Assembly: GCA_020249925.1 (NCBI GenBank)
Contig: JADCER010000007.1
Location: 1-64,000 of the forward strand
Origin: Roseomonas sp.
Lineage (GTDB): Bacteria > Pseudomonadota > Alphaproteobacteria > Acetobacterales > Acetobacteraceae
Length of the DNA stretch: 64,000 nt
Direction: 5' to 3'
Below the pieces are notes generated by a model. That model ran no database searches, was not told where the DNA came from, and worked only from the letters and a program-made list of their open reading frames with translations. Position numbers and translations under genes: made by a program. Position 1 is the first letter of the stretch. Every line of letters starts with the position of its first letter. Positions 31,930 to 41,375 of this stretch are shown piece by piece.

Positions 31930-32904
31930 ATGATCGAGGTTCGCGAGTTACGGCTGGTCAAGGCCATTGACGAAAACGGCAGCCTGGTGCGTGCCGCGCG
32001 GGTGCTCGGCATTGCCCAACCCGCGTTGACGCGGGCGCTGGCGCGGCTTGAGGCTAGGCTGCGGGGCAAGCTGTTTGAACGGAGCCGCCGTGGCGTGATC
32101 GCAACCGATCTGGGCCGCGCCATCATTGCCGAAGGCAGCGCCATTCTGGATAGTCTGGAACGGCTGGACCGGCATCTATCCGAAGCGCGCGGCACGCAGA
32201 CCCATGATTTGAATGTGATCGCCGGCGCCTATATGGCCGAAACGCTTTGCCTGACCGCGGCGGCGGGCATGCTTGCGGCCTTCCCGACCACGCGGGTACG
32301 CCTGATTTCCGCCAATTGGACCGAGGTACCAGCGGCGATCCTGGAACGCGAAGCGCCAATCGGCATCATGGATTTGCGCGGCTTTGTCGCCGACCCTGGC
32401 CTGACGGTGGAAAAGCTGCGCCGTCAGCCGGCGATATTTGTCGCGCGCGCCGGCCACCCGCTGACTGGGCGGAATAGCGTGAGCCTGGCCGATATCATGG
32501 CCTATCCCTTGGCGTTTATCGGTAATGCGCCGCGAGAGGTACAGGCGCCCCATGTCGCAGCGCGGGAGGAAGCCCGCCGGCTTGGCCAGCTTCACCCGGC
32601 CTTCCCCGCCCTGGTGCATGAAAGCCCGACCGTGATGATGAAACTATTGCCGCAATGCGATGCGGTGGCAGCGGTAAGTGTCACCATGGCGATGGAGGCA
32701 CTCCGCCACGGGGATATCGTGGCCCTGCCCTGGCAGCGCGCGCCTTGGGCTTCGATCCATCCCGGCATCATCACCTTGCGCAACCGCGCGCTTGGCGCGG
32801 CCGAGCAGGGGTTTTTGGACTTGATCCGCGCGGCGGATCAGAAGGCAGAAGAGGAGGCGATTGCCTGGTGCGAAGCGCAGGGTGTGCCGAGCGTGTGTGG
32901 GTGA
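31930..32904 (+). CDS. LysR-family transcriptional regulator
   Basis: The 324-residue regulator has an N-terminal winged helix (residues 1-65: ELRLVKAIDENGSLVRAARV, then LGIAQPALTRALARLEARLR) and a periplasmic-binding-like effector domain. It is divergent from the formylglycine-generating-enzyme/sulfatase/phosphatase operon with a T-N11-A site between them, so it probably activates that operon in response to a sulfated or aromatic ligand. GGTGG precedes the ATG. Confidence 0.9.
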   Translation: MIEVRELRLVKAIDENGSLVRAARVLGIAQPALTRALARLEARLRGKLFERSRRGVIATDLGRAIIAEGSAILDSLERLDRHLSEARGTQTHDLNVIAGAYMAETLCLTAAAGMLAAFPTTRVRLISANWTEVPAAILEREAPIGIMDLRGFVADPGLTVEKLRRQPAIFVARAGHPLTGRNSVSLADIMAYPLAFIGNAPREVQAPHVAAREEARRLGQLHPAFPALVHESPTVMMKLLPQCDAVAAVSVTMAMEALRHGDIVALPWQRAPWASIHPGIITLRNRALGAAEQGFLDLIRAADQKAEEEAIAWCEAQGVPSVCG

Positions 32905-33003
32905 TTGGGGGCGGGTTCAGGTGCGTCGGTCACGACGTTTTTTTCTGCCTATCGCTCCGAAAAGGAGATTAGTCTTTCCGCCTTGCATGAGGGCATAACA
33001 TTC

Positions 33004-33918
33004 ATGGCGATTCCTGATTATCAGAGCTTGATGCTGCCGATCCTGAAGCTGGCCGCTCAAGGTGAGTTTTCGGTTCCGATGGCTGCGGTCGAGATTGCAA
33101 AGAGCCATGGTCTTTCTGACGCTGAAGCTGAGGAGATGCTGCCAAGCGGCAAGCAGCGCCTGCTGCATAATCGCATTCATTGGGCGAAATTTTACCCGAC
33201 CAAGGCTGGGTTGCTGGAGATCCCGAAGCGCGGCCGCTTTACTGTGACTGAGATGGGCAAGCAGCTTCTCAATAGGCCACCCGCTGTTCTCAATACCAAG
33301 TATCTTCTTACACTTCCGGCCTTCAAGGAATTTTATGGGAAGTCGGAAGCGGCACAGCCTTCGGATGATGTTAGCGCCATAGAACCGCCAGCCGCGACCC
33401 CTGAGGAAATCATAAGCGATGCCGAAAAGGCATTCAACGCTGCGCTACGCGATGATCTACTGAGCCGCATTCTACAGAATTCTCCGCAATTCTTTGAACA
33501 GCTCATCGTGGAATTGCTGGTGGCCATGGGCTATGGCGGTTCGCGTCTGAATGCAGCGGAGCAGCTTGGTAAATCAGGCGATGGTGGCGTGGATGGCGTC
33601 ATCAATGAAGATGCGCTTGGCTTGGATCGCGTTTATGTGCAGGCGAAACGATACGCCCCAGGTTCATCTGTAGGCCGGCCCGAAGTGCAGGCTTTCACAG
33701 GTAGCCTTGTTGGATTGGGTGCGACCAAGGGCGTTTTCGTGACCACATCATCCTTCTCGGCGCAGGCGTCGGATTTTGCTTCACGTGTGCCGCAACGCAT
33801 TATCCTCATTGATGGCAAGCGTCTGACGGAACTGATGGTTACCTATAATGTTGGAGTACGCTCAAATCGCGTTGTCGAATTTAAACGCCTCGATGAGGAT
33901 TTCTTCACAGAAGAGTAA
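33004..33918 (+). CDS. mrr: Mrr-type restriction endonuclease
   Basis: The 304-residue protein has an Mrr N-terminal winged-helix domain (about residues 5-95, with LPSGKQRLLHNRIHWAKFYP) and a C-terminal PD-(D/E)xK nuclease domain with FFEQLIVELLVAMGYGGSR, GDGGVDGVI and VYVQAKRY (the Asp and Q-x-K catalytic positions). Mrr cleaves modified or foreign DNA as a type IV enzyme. No methylase or partner gene is adjacent, as expected for this type. The ATG at 33004 is preferred, because it matches the family start and has GAGGG upstream; the longer frame begins in the LysR 3' end. Confidence 0.87.
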   Translation: MAIPDYQSLMLPILKLAAQGEFSVPMAAVEIAKSHGLSDAEAEEMLPSGKQRLLHNRIHWAKFYPTKAGLLEIPKRGRFTVTEMGKQLLNRPPAVLNTKYLLTLPAFKEFYGKSEAAQPSDDVSAIEPPAATPEEIISDAEKAFNAALRDDLLSRILQNSPQFFEQLIVELLVAMGYGGSRLNAAEQLGKSGDGGVDGVINEDALGLDRVYVQAKRYAPGSSVGRPEVQAFTGSLVGLGATKGVFVTTSSFSAQASDFASRVPQRIILIDGKRLTELMVTYNVGVRSNRVVEFKRLDEDFFTEE

Positions 33919-33935
33919 AGCGCGAAGAAAGTCTA

Positions 33936-34053
33936 GGCGGGGTCCGGGGTAACAGTGTTTCCTTTTGCGCGCAGCCGCCACACCAACCCTGCGCGCGCCG
34001 CAGGTACGCACCCGCGGCTTACCCCGGCGGGGGTCAGGGGGCAGCGCCCCCCT
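33936..34053 (+). repeat. GC-rich intergenic repeat, copy A
   Basis: This element starts GGCGGGGTCCGGGGTAACA, continues with GCGCGCAGCCGCCACACC and AACCCTGCGCGCGCCG, and ends CCCCGGCGGGGGTC, then GGGGGCAGCGCCCCC. It shares module order with copies B (reverse), C (reverse) and D. It lies between convergent mrr and rpoD and can form the GC hairpin GGGGGC-AGC-GCCCCC, so it may serve as a bidirectional terminator. Confidence 0.7.
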
Positions 34054-34060
34054 CTTTCCC

Positions 34061-35986
34061 TCAATTATCCAAGAACGACCTTAGCTTCCGGCTGCGGCTT
34101 GGGTGTTTCAGCTTGCGGAGTGCCTTGGCTTCAATCTGGCGGATGCGTTCGCGGGTCACGTTGAATTGCTGGCCCACCTCTTCCAGCGTGTGGTCCGTAT
34201 TCATACCGATGCCAAAGCGCATGCGCAGCACGCGTTCTTCGCGGGGCGTCAGGCTGGCCAGCACGCGCGTTGTCTGTTCGCGCAGATTGGATTGGATCGC
34301 CGCATCAATCGGGATAATCGCGTTCTTGTCTTCGATGAAGTCGCCAAGGTGGCTGTCTTCCTCATCCCCGATCGGGGTTTCAAGGCTGATCGGCTCCTTC
34401 GCAATCTTTAGCACCTTGCGCACCTTCTCAAGCGGCATGCCAAGCTTTTCGGCCAATTCTTCCGGCTGAGGTTCGCGCCCGATTTCATGCAGCATCTGGC
34501 GTGATGTGCGGACCAGCTTGTTGATGGTTTCAATCATATGCACCGGAATGCGGATGGTGCGCGCCTGATCGGCGATGGAACGCGTGATGGCCTGGCGGAT
34601 CCACCAGGTGGCATAGGTGCTGAACTTATAGCCGCGGCGATATTCGAACTTATCCACCGCCTTCATCAGGCCGATATTGCCTTCCTGGATCAAATCCAGG
34701 AATTGCAGGCCGCGATTGGTGTATTTCTTGGCGATGGAGATAACAAGGCGCAGATTCGCCTCAATCATTTCCTTCTTCGCCTGGGTCATGTCGCGTTCGC
34801 CGCGCGATACGGTGGCATAGACGCGCTTGAATTCCGCGACCGGCAGGCCGGTTTCATTCGCCACTTCGCTGATGCGCGTACGGATTTGTTCAACTTCCGC
34901 GCCGTATTTCGCGACGAAAGGCTTCCAGCCCTTACCCGGCAGATTGCCAACACGTTCCAGCCAGGCGGGGTCCATTTCACTGCCGCGCCATTGCGCGAGG
35001 AATTCATCGCGCTTGACCTTCTGGCTATCGGCCAGGCGCAGCACCTGGCCTTCCATCTGGGTCATGCGGCGGTTCAGCGTTTTCAGCTGATCCACCAATT
35101 CTTCGATGCGGTTATTGTGCAACTGCACCTTTTCAACCAGCGTGATCAATTCCTTGCGGAGCTTTTCGTAATTCTTCTCCCCACGGCTGGCCAATTCCTC
35201 GCCGGAGGTAAAGGCCTCCATCCGCTTGGAACTGAGCTTGGAAAGCTTGGAATAAATGCTTTCGATCTGCTCAAAAGTTGCCAGCACTTCCGGCTTCAGC
35301 TTTTCTTCAAGGGCGGAAAGCGAAAGCCCAAGACCTTCCCCTTCCTCACCCTCTTCGAATTCCTCAACTGCGGCGGCGGAAACCGCCGCTTCAGGATTGC
35401 CGGCGGATTGGGTTGCTTCCAGGTCAATAATGTCGCGCAGCAACATGCGCGGCGGCGTTTGGCGCACCGCTTCATGCCAGCGCAAAATCGCCTTGAAGGT
35501 CAGCGGGCTTTCGCACAAGCCGCCAATCATCATGTCGCGCCCGGCTTCGATCCGCTTGGCGATGGCGATTTCACCTTCGCGCGAGAGCAATTCAACACTG
35601 CCCATTTCGCGGAGATACATGCGGACAGGATCATCGGTGCGCCCGACGCTTTCCTCATCCACATTGCCGCCGGCTTCTTCTTCGTCTTCGCCATCGGCGC
35701 GCGTCGCGGGCTTGATCAGCCCGCCTTCACCTTCTTCAGCTTCTTCGGCTTCGGATACGGTGATGCCCGCTTCGCTCAACATCGCCATGGTGTCTTCGAT
35801 CATTTCCGAAGACACTTGTTCTGAGGGCAATACGGCGTTGATTTCGTCCACCGTCACATAGCCGCGTTCCTTGCCGCGGGCGATCAGCTTCTTCACCGCT
35901 GCCGATTGGATGTCGAGCATCATGCCCTCCACCTGTTCGTCGCGGGCTTCGACCGGTTCCGCCCCTGCCGCCGCTTTAGTCGCCAT
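34061..35986 (-). CDS. rpoD: Primary sigma factor RpoD (sigma-70)
   Basis: The 641-residue factor has N-terminal region 1.1 (residues about 20-85), an acidic insert, region 1.2 ([20 protein letters not shown]), the non-conserved region, then regions 2-4. Region 2 has [38 protein letters not shown] and [19 protein letters not shown]; region 4.2 has [20 protein letters not shown]. It is the housekeeping sigma factor for RNA polymerase. It lies downstream of dnaG in the conserved dnaG-rpoD order. Its 3' end is separated from the mrr gene by repeat copy A. Confidence 0.97.
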   Translation of the reverse strand: MATKAAAGAEPVEARDEQVEGMMLDIQSAAVKKLIARGKERGYVTVDEINAVLPSEQVSSEMIEDTMAMLSEAGITVSEAEEAEEGEGGLIKPATRADGEDEEEAGGNVDEESVGRTDDPVRMYLREMGSVELLSREGEIAIAKRIEAGRDMMIGGLCESPLTFKAILRWHEAVRQTPPRMLLRDIIDLEATQSAGNPEAAVSAAAVEEFEEGEEGEGLGLSLSALEEKLKPEVLATFEQIESIYSKLSKLSSKRMEAFTSGEELASRGEKNYEKLRKELITLVEKVQLHNNRIEELVDQLKTLNRRMTQMEGQVLRLADSQKVKRDEFLAQWRGSEMDPAWLERVGNLPGKGWKPFVAKYGAEVEQIRTRISEVANETGLPVAEFKRVYATVSRGERDMTQAKKEMIEANLRLVISIAKKYTNRGLQFLDLIQEGNIGLMKAVDKFEYRRGYKFSTYATWWIRQAITRSIADQARTIRIPVHMIETINKLVRTSRQMLHEIGREPQPEELAEKLGMPLEKVRKVLKIAKEPISLETPIGDEEDSHLGDFIEDKNAIIPIDAAIQSNLREQTTRVLASLTPREERVLRMRFGIGMNTDHTLEEVGQQFNVTRERIRQIEAKALRKLKHPSRSRKLRSFLDN

Positions 35987-36055
35987 GCCGTGTCACTCCA
36001 TCCAACTGCAACAGGCACCCGGCGCCCCGGATGCCCGCGCAACTACCCTCTACTA

Positions 36056-37861
36056 TTATGGCGTTGCCGCCGTATCTTCGGCCATATCGGCCCCATCTTC
36101 ACCCCGACGCAAGGCGCCAAGGGCTTCGGTCAGGCGGATCAGCCTTTGCTGCGCCGCCGGGTCATTCGTGGCGGCGAAGACTTCCAGCGCCGCCTTTTGG
36201 TCTTCAAGCAAAGCCGCTTCTCCGCGCAGCCGCAGGAAGAAATGCCAGAAGCCTTCCTCAACCTCCCGCGGGAGCGCATCGGGGCGCGCCGCTTGGGGCA
36301 GGGCCTCAGCGCCAAGCGCCCAGGCCGCAGCATCCGCCATACCTTCAGTTGCGAGGTGGGATAGCAAGGCCTCAGAGTCAAGCCGCGCATCATGCATGGG
36401 CCAGGATAGAATGGCGCTTTGCAGCAGCCGCGCCGGGCCTTCGGGTAGATCAAGCAGGCCAAAGGCTTCTTCGATCTGCGGCAGCAGCCATGGGTGGCGG
36501 AGCAGAATGGCGATCAGGATGCGCGCCTGGGCGGTGCGGATCGTGGGCGCAACCAGGGCAGGGCGGGTGATGCGCTGCGCTGGCGCGGCGCGGCCAGGCT
36601 GGCGGCGCGTGGCGGCAAAGAAGCGATCCAGCAAAGCCTGGCGATATTCCCCGGCCAGGGCGCGGTCCGTGATGGTGGCGGCGGCGGCGACCAGGCGGTT
36701 GCGCGCGGCGGCGCGCTGTTCGGGGCTTGCCAAGGCTTGGCCTTCCAGCAGCAGGCCGTAAAGCGCCTCGGACAAGGGGCGCGCGCCATCCAACACGGCC
36801 TGGAAGGCAGCCTTGCCGCCCTTGGCGATCAGCGTGTCCGGGTCTTCCCCCGCCGGGAGCGTCGCCAGCTTCAGGCTGCGTTCGGCGCTGATCAGCGGCA
36901 GGGCGGCTTCCGCCACGCGGGCGGCGGCGCGGGCGCCGGCGGCATCGCCATCAAAACAGAGCACCGGTTCGGGCGACAGGCGCCATAATTCCTGCAGCTG
37001 ATCATCCGTGAGCGCCGTGCCAAGCGGCGCAACCGCCCCGGTGAAGCCCGCCTGATGCAGCGCGATCACATCCATATAGCCTTCAACGGCCACCAGGGCC
37101 GCGCCGCGAAACACGCCTTCCCGCGCACGATCCAGCCCGTAAAGCGCGTAGCGTTTGCGAAAGAGCGGCGTTTCCGGGCTGTTGATGTATTTCGGCTGGC
37201 CATCGCCGAGAATCCGCCCGCCAAAGGCAATCACGCGCCCGCGCCGGTCCCGGATGGGGAACATGACGCGGTTGAAGAAGAAATCGCGCGGTGCTTCATC
37301 GCCCTCGGGCGGTTTCAGCAGGCCGGCTTCAATGAGTTGCGAGGTTTCAAACGCATCCTGCTTCAAATCCGCCTGCAAGGCGCCGCGCCCCGCGCCAGCC
37401 CAGCCGAGGCCGAAGCCCTGGATGGTTTCCTCGGTCAGGCCGCGGCGGCGGAGGTATTCCAAAGCCGGGCGGCCTTCCGGCAGGCGGAGCCGGCGCTGAA
37501 ACGCCGCACTGGCCGCTTCCATGACGGTGTGAAGGTCCCGCGCCTGGCGGGCGCGTTCGGCATCACGCGGGGCGAGTTTGGGAACCTCAAGCCCCGCCTC
37601 ATTCGCCAGGCGTTCCACCGCTTCCATGAATTGCGCGCCTTCGGCCCGCATGACGAAGGTAACGGCATCCCCATGCGCGCCGCAGCCAAAGCAGTGGAAA
37701 TGATCGTCATAAACGTAGAAAGACGGCGTCTTTTCCCCATGAAAGGGGCAGCAGCCCTTCCAATTGCGCCCGGATTTGAGCAACCGCGTCTTCCGCCCGA
37801 TCAGACCGGGCAGGGGCGTGCGGGCGCGAAGCTCATCAAGGAAACCGGGGGGCAGGGCCAT
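36056..37861 (-). CDS. dnaG: DNA primase DnaG
   Basis: The 601-residue primase makes RNA primers for replication. The zinc-binding domain has Cys38, His41, Cys57 and Cys60 (CCPFH, CFGCG). The RNA polymerase core follows (FFFNRVMFPIRDRRGRVIAF), then the TOPRIM domain with VAVEGYMDVIAL (catalytic Glu) and CFDGDAAG (DxD). The C-terminal helicase-binding region covers about 430-600. rpoD follows 69 bases downstream, forming the classical macromolecular-synthesis pair. Confidence 0.97.
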   Translation of the reverse strand: MALPPGFLDELRARTPLPGLIGRKTRLLKSGRNWKGCCPFHGEKTPSFYVYDDHFHCFGCGAHGDAVTFVMRAEGAQFMEAVERLANEAGLEVPKLAPRDAERARQARDLHTVMEAASAAFQRRLRLPEGRPALEYLRRRGLTEETIQGFGLGWAGAGRGALQADLKQDAFETSQLIEAGLLKPPEGDEAPRDFFFNRVMFPIRDRRGRVIAFGGRILGDGQPKYINSPETPLFRKRYALYGLDRAREGVFRGAALVAVEGYMDVIALHQAGFTGAVAPLGTALTDDQLQELWRLSPEPVLCFDGDAAGARAAARVAEAALPLISAERSLKLATLPAGEDPDTLIAKGGKAAFQAVLDGARPLSEALYGLLLEGQALASPEQRAAARNRLVAAAATITDRALAGEYRQALLDRFFAATRRQPGRAAPAQRITRPALVAPTIRTAQARILIAILLRHPWLLPQIEEAFGLLDLPEGPARLLQSAILSWPMHDARLDSEALLSHLATEGMADAAAWALGAEALPQAARPDALPREVEEGFWHFFLRLRGEAALLEDQKAALEVFAATNDPAAQQRLIRLTEALGALRRGEDGADMAEDTAATP

Positions 37862-37929
37862 GGCGAGGGGTCAGACTATACCTTTGCAGGGAAAAGTGGA
37901 GCGCGAGCGAGGGGTGAGAAAAAAACACC

Positions 37930-37943
37930 CCCTATAAATAGGG
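37930..37943. promoter_or_regulatory. Palindrome CCCTAT-AA-ATAGGG between dnaG and the DUF3126 gene
   Basis: This perfect 6-base inverted repeat sits in the 167-base divergent gap and contains TATAAAT, which resembles a -10 box in either direction. It could be a shared operator/promoter for dnaG and the DUF3126 gene. No clear -35 element is visible, so it is a suggestion. Confidence 0.35.
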
Positions 37944-38028
37944 CGAGTGTTTTGGTGCTGCCGCACGGGTTTGCGCCCCGGCATCAGGGCGGCTATCCCG
38001 GCCCACCGAGTTTTGAAGGAACGCGACC

Positions 38029-38247
38029 ATGACCCCCGCCGAACGCGCCGCCGTGCAGGCGCATCTGCGCAAGCTTTTCAGCAACCCCCGCATTCAGGTG
38101 ACCGCGCCGGACCGCCCCAAGGGCAGTGTGGAGCTTAAAATCGGCAATGAATTCATCGGCACCGTCCACCGCGATGCGGAAGATGGCGATGTTTCCTATG
38201 CCGTGCAGATCGTGGTGCTGGCGGAAGATTTGCAGGACGGTGATTAG
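38029..38247 (+). CDS. DUF3126-family small protein
   Basis: This 72-residue protein of alphaproteobacteria has the family pattern VQAHLRKLFSNPRIQV, then GSVELKIGNEFIGTVHRDAE and VQIVVLAEDL at the end. The function is unknown. It is divergent from dnaG and ends 23 bases from the convergent yqeY-like gene. There is no membrane or signal segment, so it is probably cytoplasmic. Confidence 0.8.
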   Translation: MTPAERAAVQAHLRKLFSNPRIQVTAPDRPKGSVELKIGNEFIGTVHRDAEDGDVSYAVQIVVLAEDLQDGD

Positions 38248-38269
38248 ATAGTCCCGGCGCGCGGAGGGA

Positions 38270-38731
38270 TTAGCCCCCAAGCCGCGCCTTCACCATCGGC
38301 CCGGCCTTGGCCATATCCAAAGCTGCGGCGTGGCGGGATTTCAGCACCGCCATCACCTTGCCCATGTCCTTGATGGAAGCCGCACCCGCTTCCGCCACCG
38401 CAGCATCAACCGCGGCGGCCATGGCGGCTTCATCCATCTGCTGCGGCAGGAAGCTTTCGATCACGGCGATTTCCGCTTCTTCCTTCGCTACCAATTCGGG
38501 GCGATTGCCCTGGCGGTATAGCTCCACACTTTCGCGCCGGGATTTCGCCATGCCGCGCAGCATGGAGATGATCTGATCATCCGGCACGCCCGGGTCCTGC
38601 GGCGTCTTGCGCGCAGCGATATCGGTATCCTTCAGCTTGGCCAGGATCATGCGCATGGTGGAAGTTGTGGCGGCATCCTTGGCCAGCATCGCGGTCTTCA
38701 GGGCATCGGTGAAACGGGTGCGGAGTTCCAT
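38270..38731 (-). CDS. GatB/YqeY domain protein
   Basis: The 153-residue protein has the YqeY domain: LRTRFTDALKTAMLAKD, LRMIL-type TMRMILAKLKDTDIA, and the C-terminal IESFLPQQMDEAAM followed by KDMGKVMAVLKSRHAAALDM, which resembles the tRNA-binding tail of GatB. Its role is unclear; a tRNA-related function is usually proposed. In related genomes it sits between dnaG and carA; here a cupin/PPOX/MocR group has been inserted. AAGGAA upstream supports the ATG at 38731. Confidence 0.88.
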   Translation of the reverse strand: MELRTRFTDALKTAMLAKDAATTSTMRMILAKLKDTDIAARKTPQDPGVPDDQIISMLRGMAKSRRESVELYRQGNRPELVAKEEAEIAVIESFLPQQMDEAAMAAAVDAAVAEAGAASIKDMGKVMAVLKSRHAAALDMAKAGPMVKARLGG

Positions 38732-38791
38732 GGGCTTATTCCTTCAATCTGGGACGCGCTTATAGCAAAGCGGGGCGCACGGGCCAGCGCC

Positions 38792-39130
38792 CTACCCCTC
38801 CCCACCCGTCGCGCCGTAAAAGATCACCCAGGTCGCGAAATCGGCGGAGGTTTCTTCAAACCGATGCACCTCCCCAGCGCGCACAAAAAGCGCGTCATGC
38901 GGGCCGAAGGGCACGCGCTCAGCGCCACGGCGGAACCAGCCGGTGCCGGAGGCGATGATGTAAAGCTCATCCTGGTCATGCGGTGTTTGCGTATCCTCAC
39001 CCTTCGGCGCGAACCACCGCAGTTGCATGGTGCCGTGTTCCAGCAACAGCGCGGAAAGCCGGCCGGGGGAGGGCGGTGTCGCAGCGGCCTCAGCCGCTGT
39101 GATCAGGGTGCGCGTTTGGGTTTCAGACAT
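38792..39130 (-). CDS. Cupin-domain protein
   Basis: The 112-residue protein has a single cupin barrel with the first motif HDQDELYIIASGTGWFRRG (metal-ligand His and Glu) and the second motif DALFVRAGEVHRFEE (His). It could be a small metal-dependent oxygenase or isomerase, or a sensor. The start MSETQTR at 39130 is preferred over an upstream in-frame ATG that overlaps the preceding gene. It lies 14 bases downstream of the flavin-oxidase-like gene and is probably in the same operon. Confidence 0.78.
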   Translation of the reverse strand: MSETQTRTLITAAEAAATPPSPGRLSALLLEHGTMQLRWFAPKGEDTQTPHDQDELYIIASGTGWFRRGAERVPFGPHDALFVRAGEVHRFEETSADFATWVIFYGATGGEG

Positions 39131-39144
39131 GCTGGTTCTCCCCC

Positions 39145-39798
39145 TCACCCAATCTTAAACCGCGTCAAATATTCCGGCGGTGTCGCCACACTTCCACGCG
39201 CATCTGGAATGGGCGGCAGGGTGCGCACCTCCAACGGCAGCACGCCAGCCCAGACATCCTGCATCAAATCCTCATCCGGATCGCCAGGCGGACCGCTCCG
39301 GATTTTTGCCGATGCCTCATTGATTTCAATCGCGAGCACCGTGGTCGCCTTGGCTTCATAAGGCGTCATGGCGCGCAGCCTGTCCCAGCGGCCGGGGAAC
39401 ATCCCCTCCACAAAATTCCTCAGCCGCGTTTCCTTCTCCGCCGGATCGTTGATCAACCGCGCGCGGCCCAGCAGCATGACCGAACGATAATTGACCGAAT
39501 GGTTATAGGCTGATCGCGCCAGCACCAGCCCATCCATCAGCGTGACGGTGACACAGACATCCGCCTCAATGCAGGTTTCAATCATCCGGCTGGCGGCCGA
39601 GCCATGCCAATAGACATGATCGCCTTCGCGCCATTGCAGCGTCGGCGTCACGAAGGGCGCGCCATTCAGCACATAGCCGATATGCGCCAAGGGCTGCGCA
39701 TCCAAAATGGCGTCAATGCTCGCGCGGTCATAAGCGCCGCGTTCATGCATGCGCTTGACGCGGGTGCGCTCAGATGGCGCTGCGCTGGGACGGGGCAT
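39145..39798 (-). CDS. Pyridoxamine 5'-phosphate oxidase-like FMN-binding protein
   Basis: From ATG 39798 the product is 217 residues with an FMN-binding split barrel: RASIDAILDAQPLAHIGYV, APFVTPTLQWREGDHVYWHG, and VCVTVTLMDGLVLARS, then HSVNYRSVMLLGRARLI. It could be a pyridoxal-salvage enzyme or another flavin oxidoreductase of the PPOX-putative class. It is divergent from the MocR regulator by 81 bases, an arrangement in which MocR typically controls the flavin-oxidase gene. The long upstream frame enters the divergent gene and is rejected. Confidence 0.82.
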   Translation of the reverse strand: MPRPSAAPSERTRVKRMHERGAYDRASIDAILDAQPLAHIGYVLNGAPFVTPTLQWREGDHVYWHGSAASRMIETCIEADVCVTVTLMDGLVLARSAYNHSVNYRSVMLLGRARLINDPAEKETRLRNFVEGMFPGRWDRLRAMTPYEAKATTVLAIEINEASAKIRSGPPGDPDEDLMQDVWAGVLPLEVRTLPPIPDARGSVATPPEYLTRFKIG

Positions 39799-39879
39799 AG
39801 GGGGTCTTCCTTCTGTCACTTGCCAAGGGGCGCAGCGTCCGCGAAATGTGGCTTGCTGAAAAGGTCCGGTTTTCAAAGC

Positions 39880-41334
39880 ATGAGCAGACCACTTCGCAAG
39901 GCCCCAGGGGCCGAGGCCGCGCTGCTTTCCCTCGCCCTCGATCGCCAGGCGAAGCTGCCCTTGCATGTGCAATTGGCGGAAGGGCTCCGCCGCTTGATCC
40001 TGGGCGGGCGGATTGCGCCGGGGGCGCGGCTGCCTTCCACCCGCGCGCTCGCGGAAGAACATGGGATTGCACGGGCCACCGCCGTGCTGGCGGTGGAGCA
40101 ATTGGCCGCCGAAGGCTTTGTTACCGCCCGCCGGGGCTCAGGGCTTTATGCCTCGGCCGCGCTGCCGGAGGGCAATCTGCAACCCGCCCGCCCCCTTGGC
40201 CCTGCCGCGCCAACCCCAGCGGCAGCGCCCGCCCCCTGGCAGCCCTTTCAGATTGAAGCGACCGATCCGTCGCTGTTCCCGCGCCAGGTGCTCGGGCGGC
40301 TGTTGCAGCGGCACTGGCGGCTGGATGCCGCCGGGCTGCTGGCGCCGCAGGATGGCTTTGGGCTTTTCGCCCTCAGGGCCGCGCTGGCGGAACATTTGCG
40401 CGCCTGGCGCGGCATTGCGGCGGAACCGGCGCAAATCATCATCACCAGCGGGTTTTTCGATGGGCTGGATATCATCGCCGCCGCGGCGTTTAAGCATAGC
40501 GATGCGGTGCTGATTGAAGAACCAGGCTTCCCGCCGCTCCGCCACGCGTTGCAGCGCTTGGGGCTGCGGCCCGCCCTCGGCCTTGCCGATCAGGCCGGGC
40601 TGGACCCCGCCGGGCTGGACCATGCCTTGCGCGGCGTCTTCATGGCGCCATCGCGCCATTACCCCTTGGGTGGCACGCTCTCACTCAGCCGGCGCTTGGC
40701 TTTTCTGGATTGGGCAGAACGCGCCGGCGCCTTCCTGGTGGAAGATGATTATGATGGCGAATACCGCTATGCCGGCGCGCCCTTGCCGGCGCTGATGAGC
40801 CTCGATCGCGCGGCACGGGTGATTTACGTGGGCAGTTTTTCAAAAGTGCTCAGCCGGTCCATGCGGCTTGGCTATGTGGTGCTGCCCGGGCCGCTGGTGG
40901 CGCCAGCGCGGGCGCATCTGGCACGGCGGGGCTTGGCGGCTTCCATCCTGCCCCAGGCGGCGCTGGCGGCGTTTATCGCGGAAGGGGATTTCGCCGCCCA
41001 TATCCGCCGCACGCGCCGGGTTTACGGCAGGCGGCTGGCCGCCATGCAGGAAGCCTTGGCGCCTTTGGCCCCCTATCTGACGCCAGAACCAACCGATGCC
41101 GGGCTGCATCTGGTGGCGAGCCTTGGCCCGCGCCTCAAGGGGCGGGTCACGGATCAGGAAATTGCGGCAGCAGCCGCGTCAGAGGGGCTCCATTTGGCGC
41201 CGCTTTCCCCGCTTTACGCCGGGCCACCGCGCGCCCAAGGGCTGCTTTTGGGCTTTGCCGGGTTCAGCGAGGCCACCATCCAAGCCGCCATGCAGCGGCT
41301 GGGGTTGGTGCTGGCACGGCTGGCGAAAGATTAA
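39880..41334 (+). CDS. MocR/PdxR-type regulator (GntR domain fused to aminotransferase domain)
   Basis: The 484-residue protein has an N-terminal GntR winged helix (about residues 25-95, PLHVQLAEGLRRLILGGRI and LPSTRALAEEHGIARATA) and a PLP-binding fold-type I domain (about 115-480) with SRHYPLGGTLSLSRRLA, LVEDDYDGEYRYAG and the PLP-lysine in GSFSKVLSRSM (Lys322). It senses PLP or an amino compound and probably controls the divergent flavin-oxidase/cupin operon. The start is the first ATG after the shared promoter gap. Confidence 0.9.
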   Translation: MSRPLRKAPGAEAALLSLALDRQAKLPLHVQLAEGLRRLILGGRIAPGARLPSTRALAEEHGIARATAVLAVEQLAAEGFVTARRGSGLYASAALPEGNLQPARPLGPAAPTPAAAPAPWQPFQIEATDPSLFPRQVLGRLLQRHWRLDAAGLLAPQDGFGLFALRAALAEHLRAWRGIAAEPAQIIITSGFFDGLDIIAAAAFKHSDAVLIEEPGFPPLRHALQRLGLRPALGLADQAGLDPAGLDHALRGVFMAPSRHYPLGGTLSLSRRLAFLDWAERAGAFLVEDDYDGEYRYAGAPLPALMSLDRAARVIYVGSFSKVLSRSMRLGYVVLPGPLVAPARAHLARRGLAASILPQAALAAFIAEGDFAAHIRRTRRVYGRRLAAMQEALAPLAPYLTPEPTDAGLHLVASLGPRLKGRVTDQEIAAAAASEGLHLAPLSPLYAGPPRAQGLLLGFAGFSEATIQAAMQRLGLVLARLAKD

Positions 41335-41375
41335 ATCTGGGGAGGAAATTTCCCACCCTGCGCTTTTTCCTTGCC

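Noticed and set aside
34538-35824. A 428-residue plus-strand open frame opposite rpoD
   Set aside because: It lies entirely antisense to rpoD and has His/Phe/Gln-biased sequence without motifs; a composition artefact.
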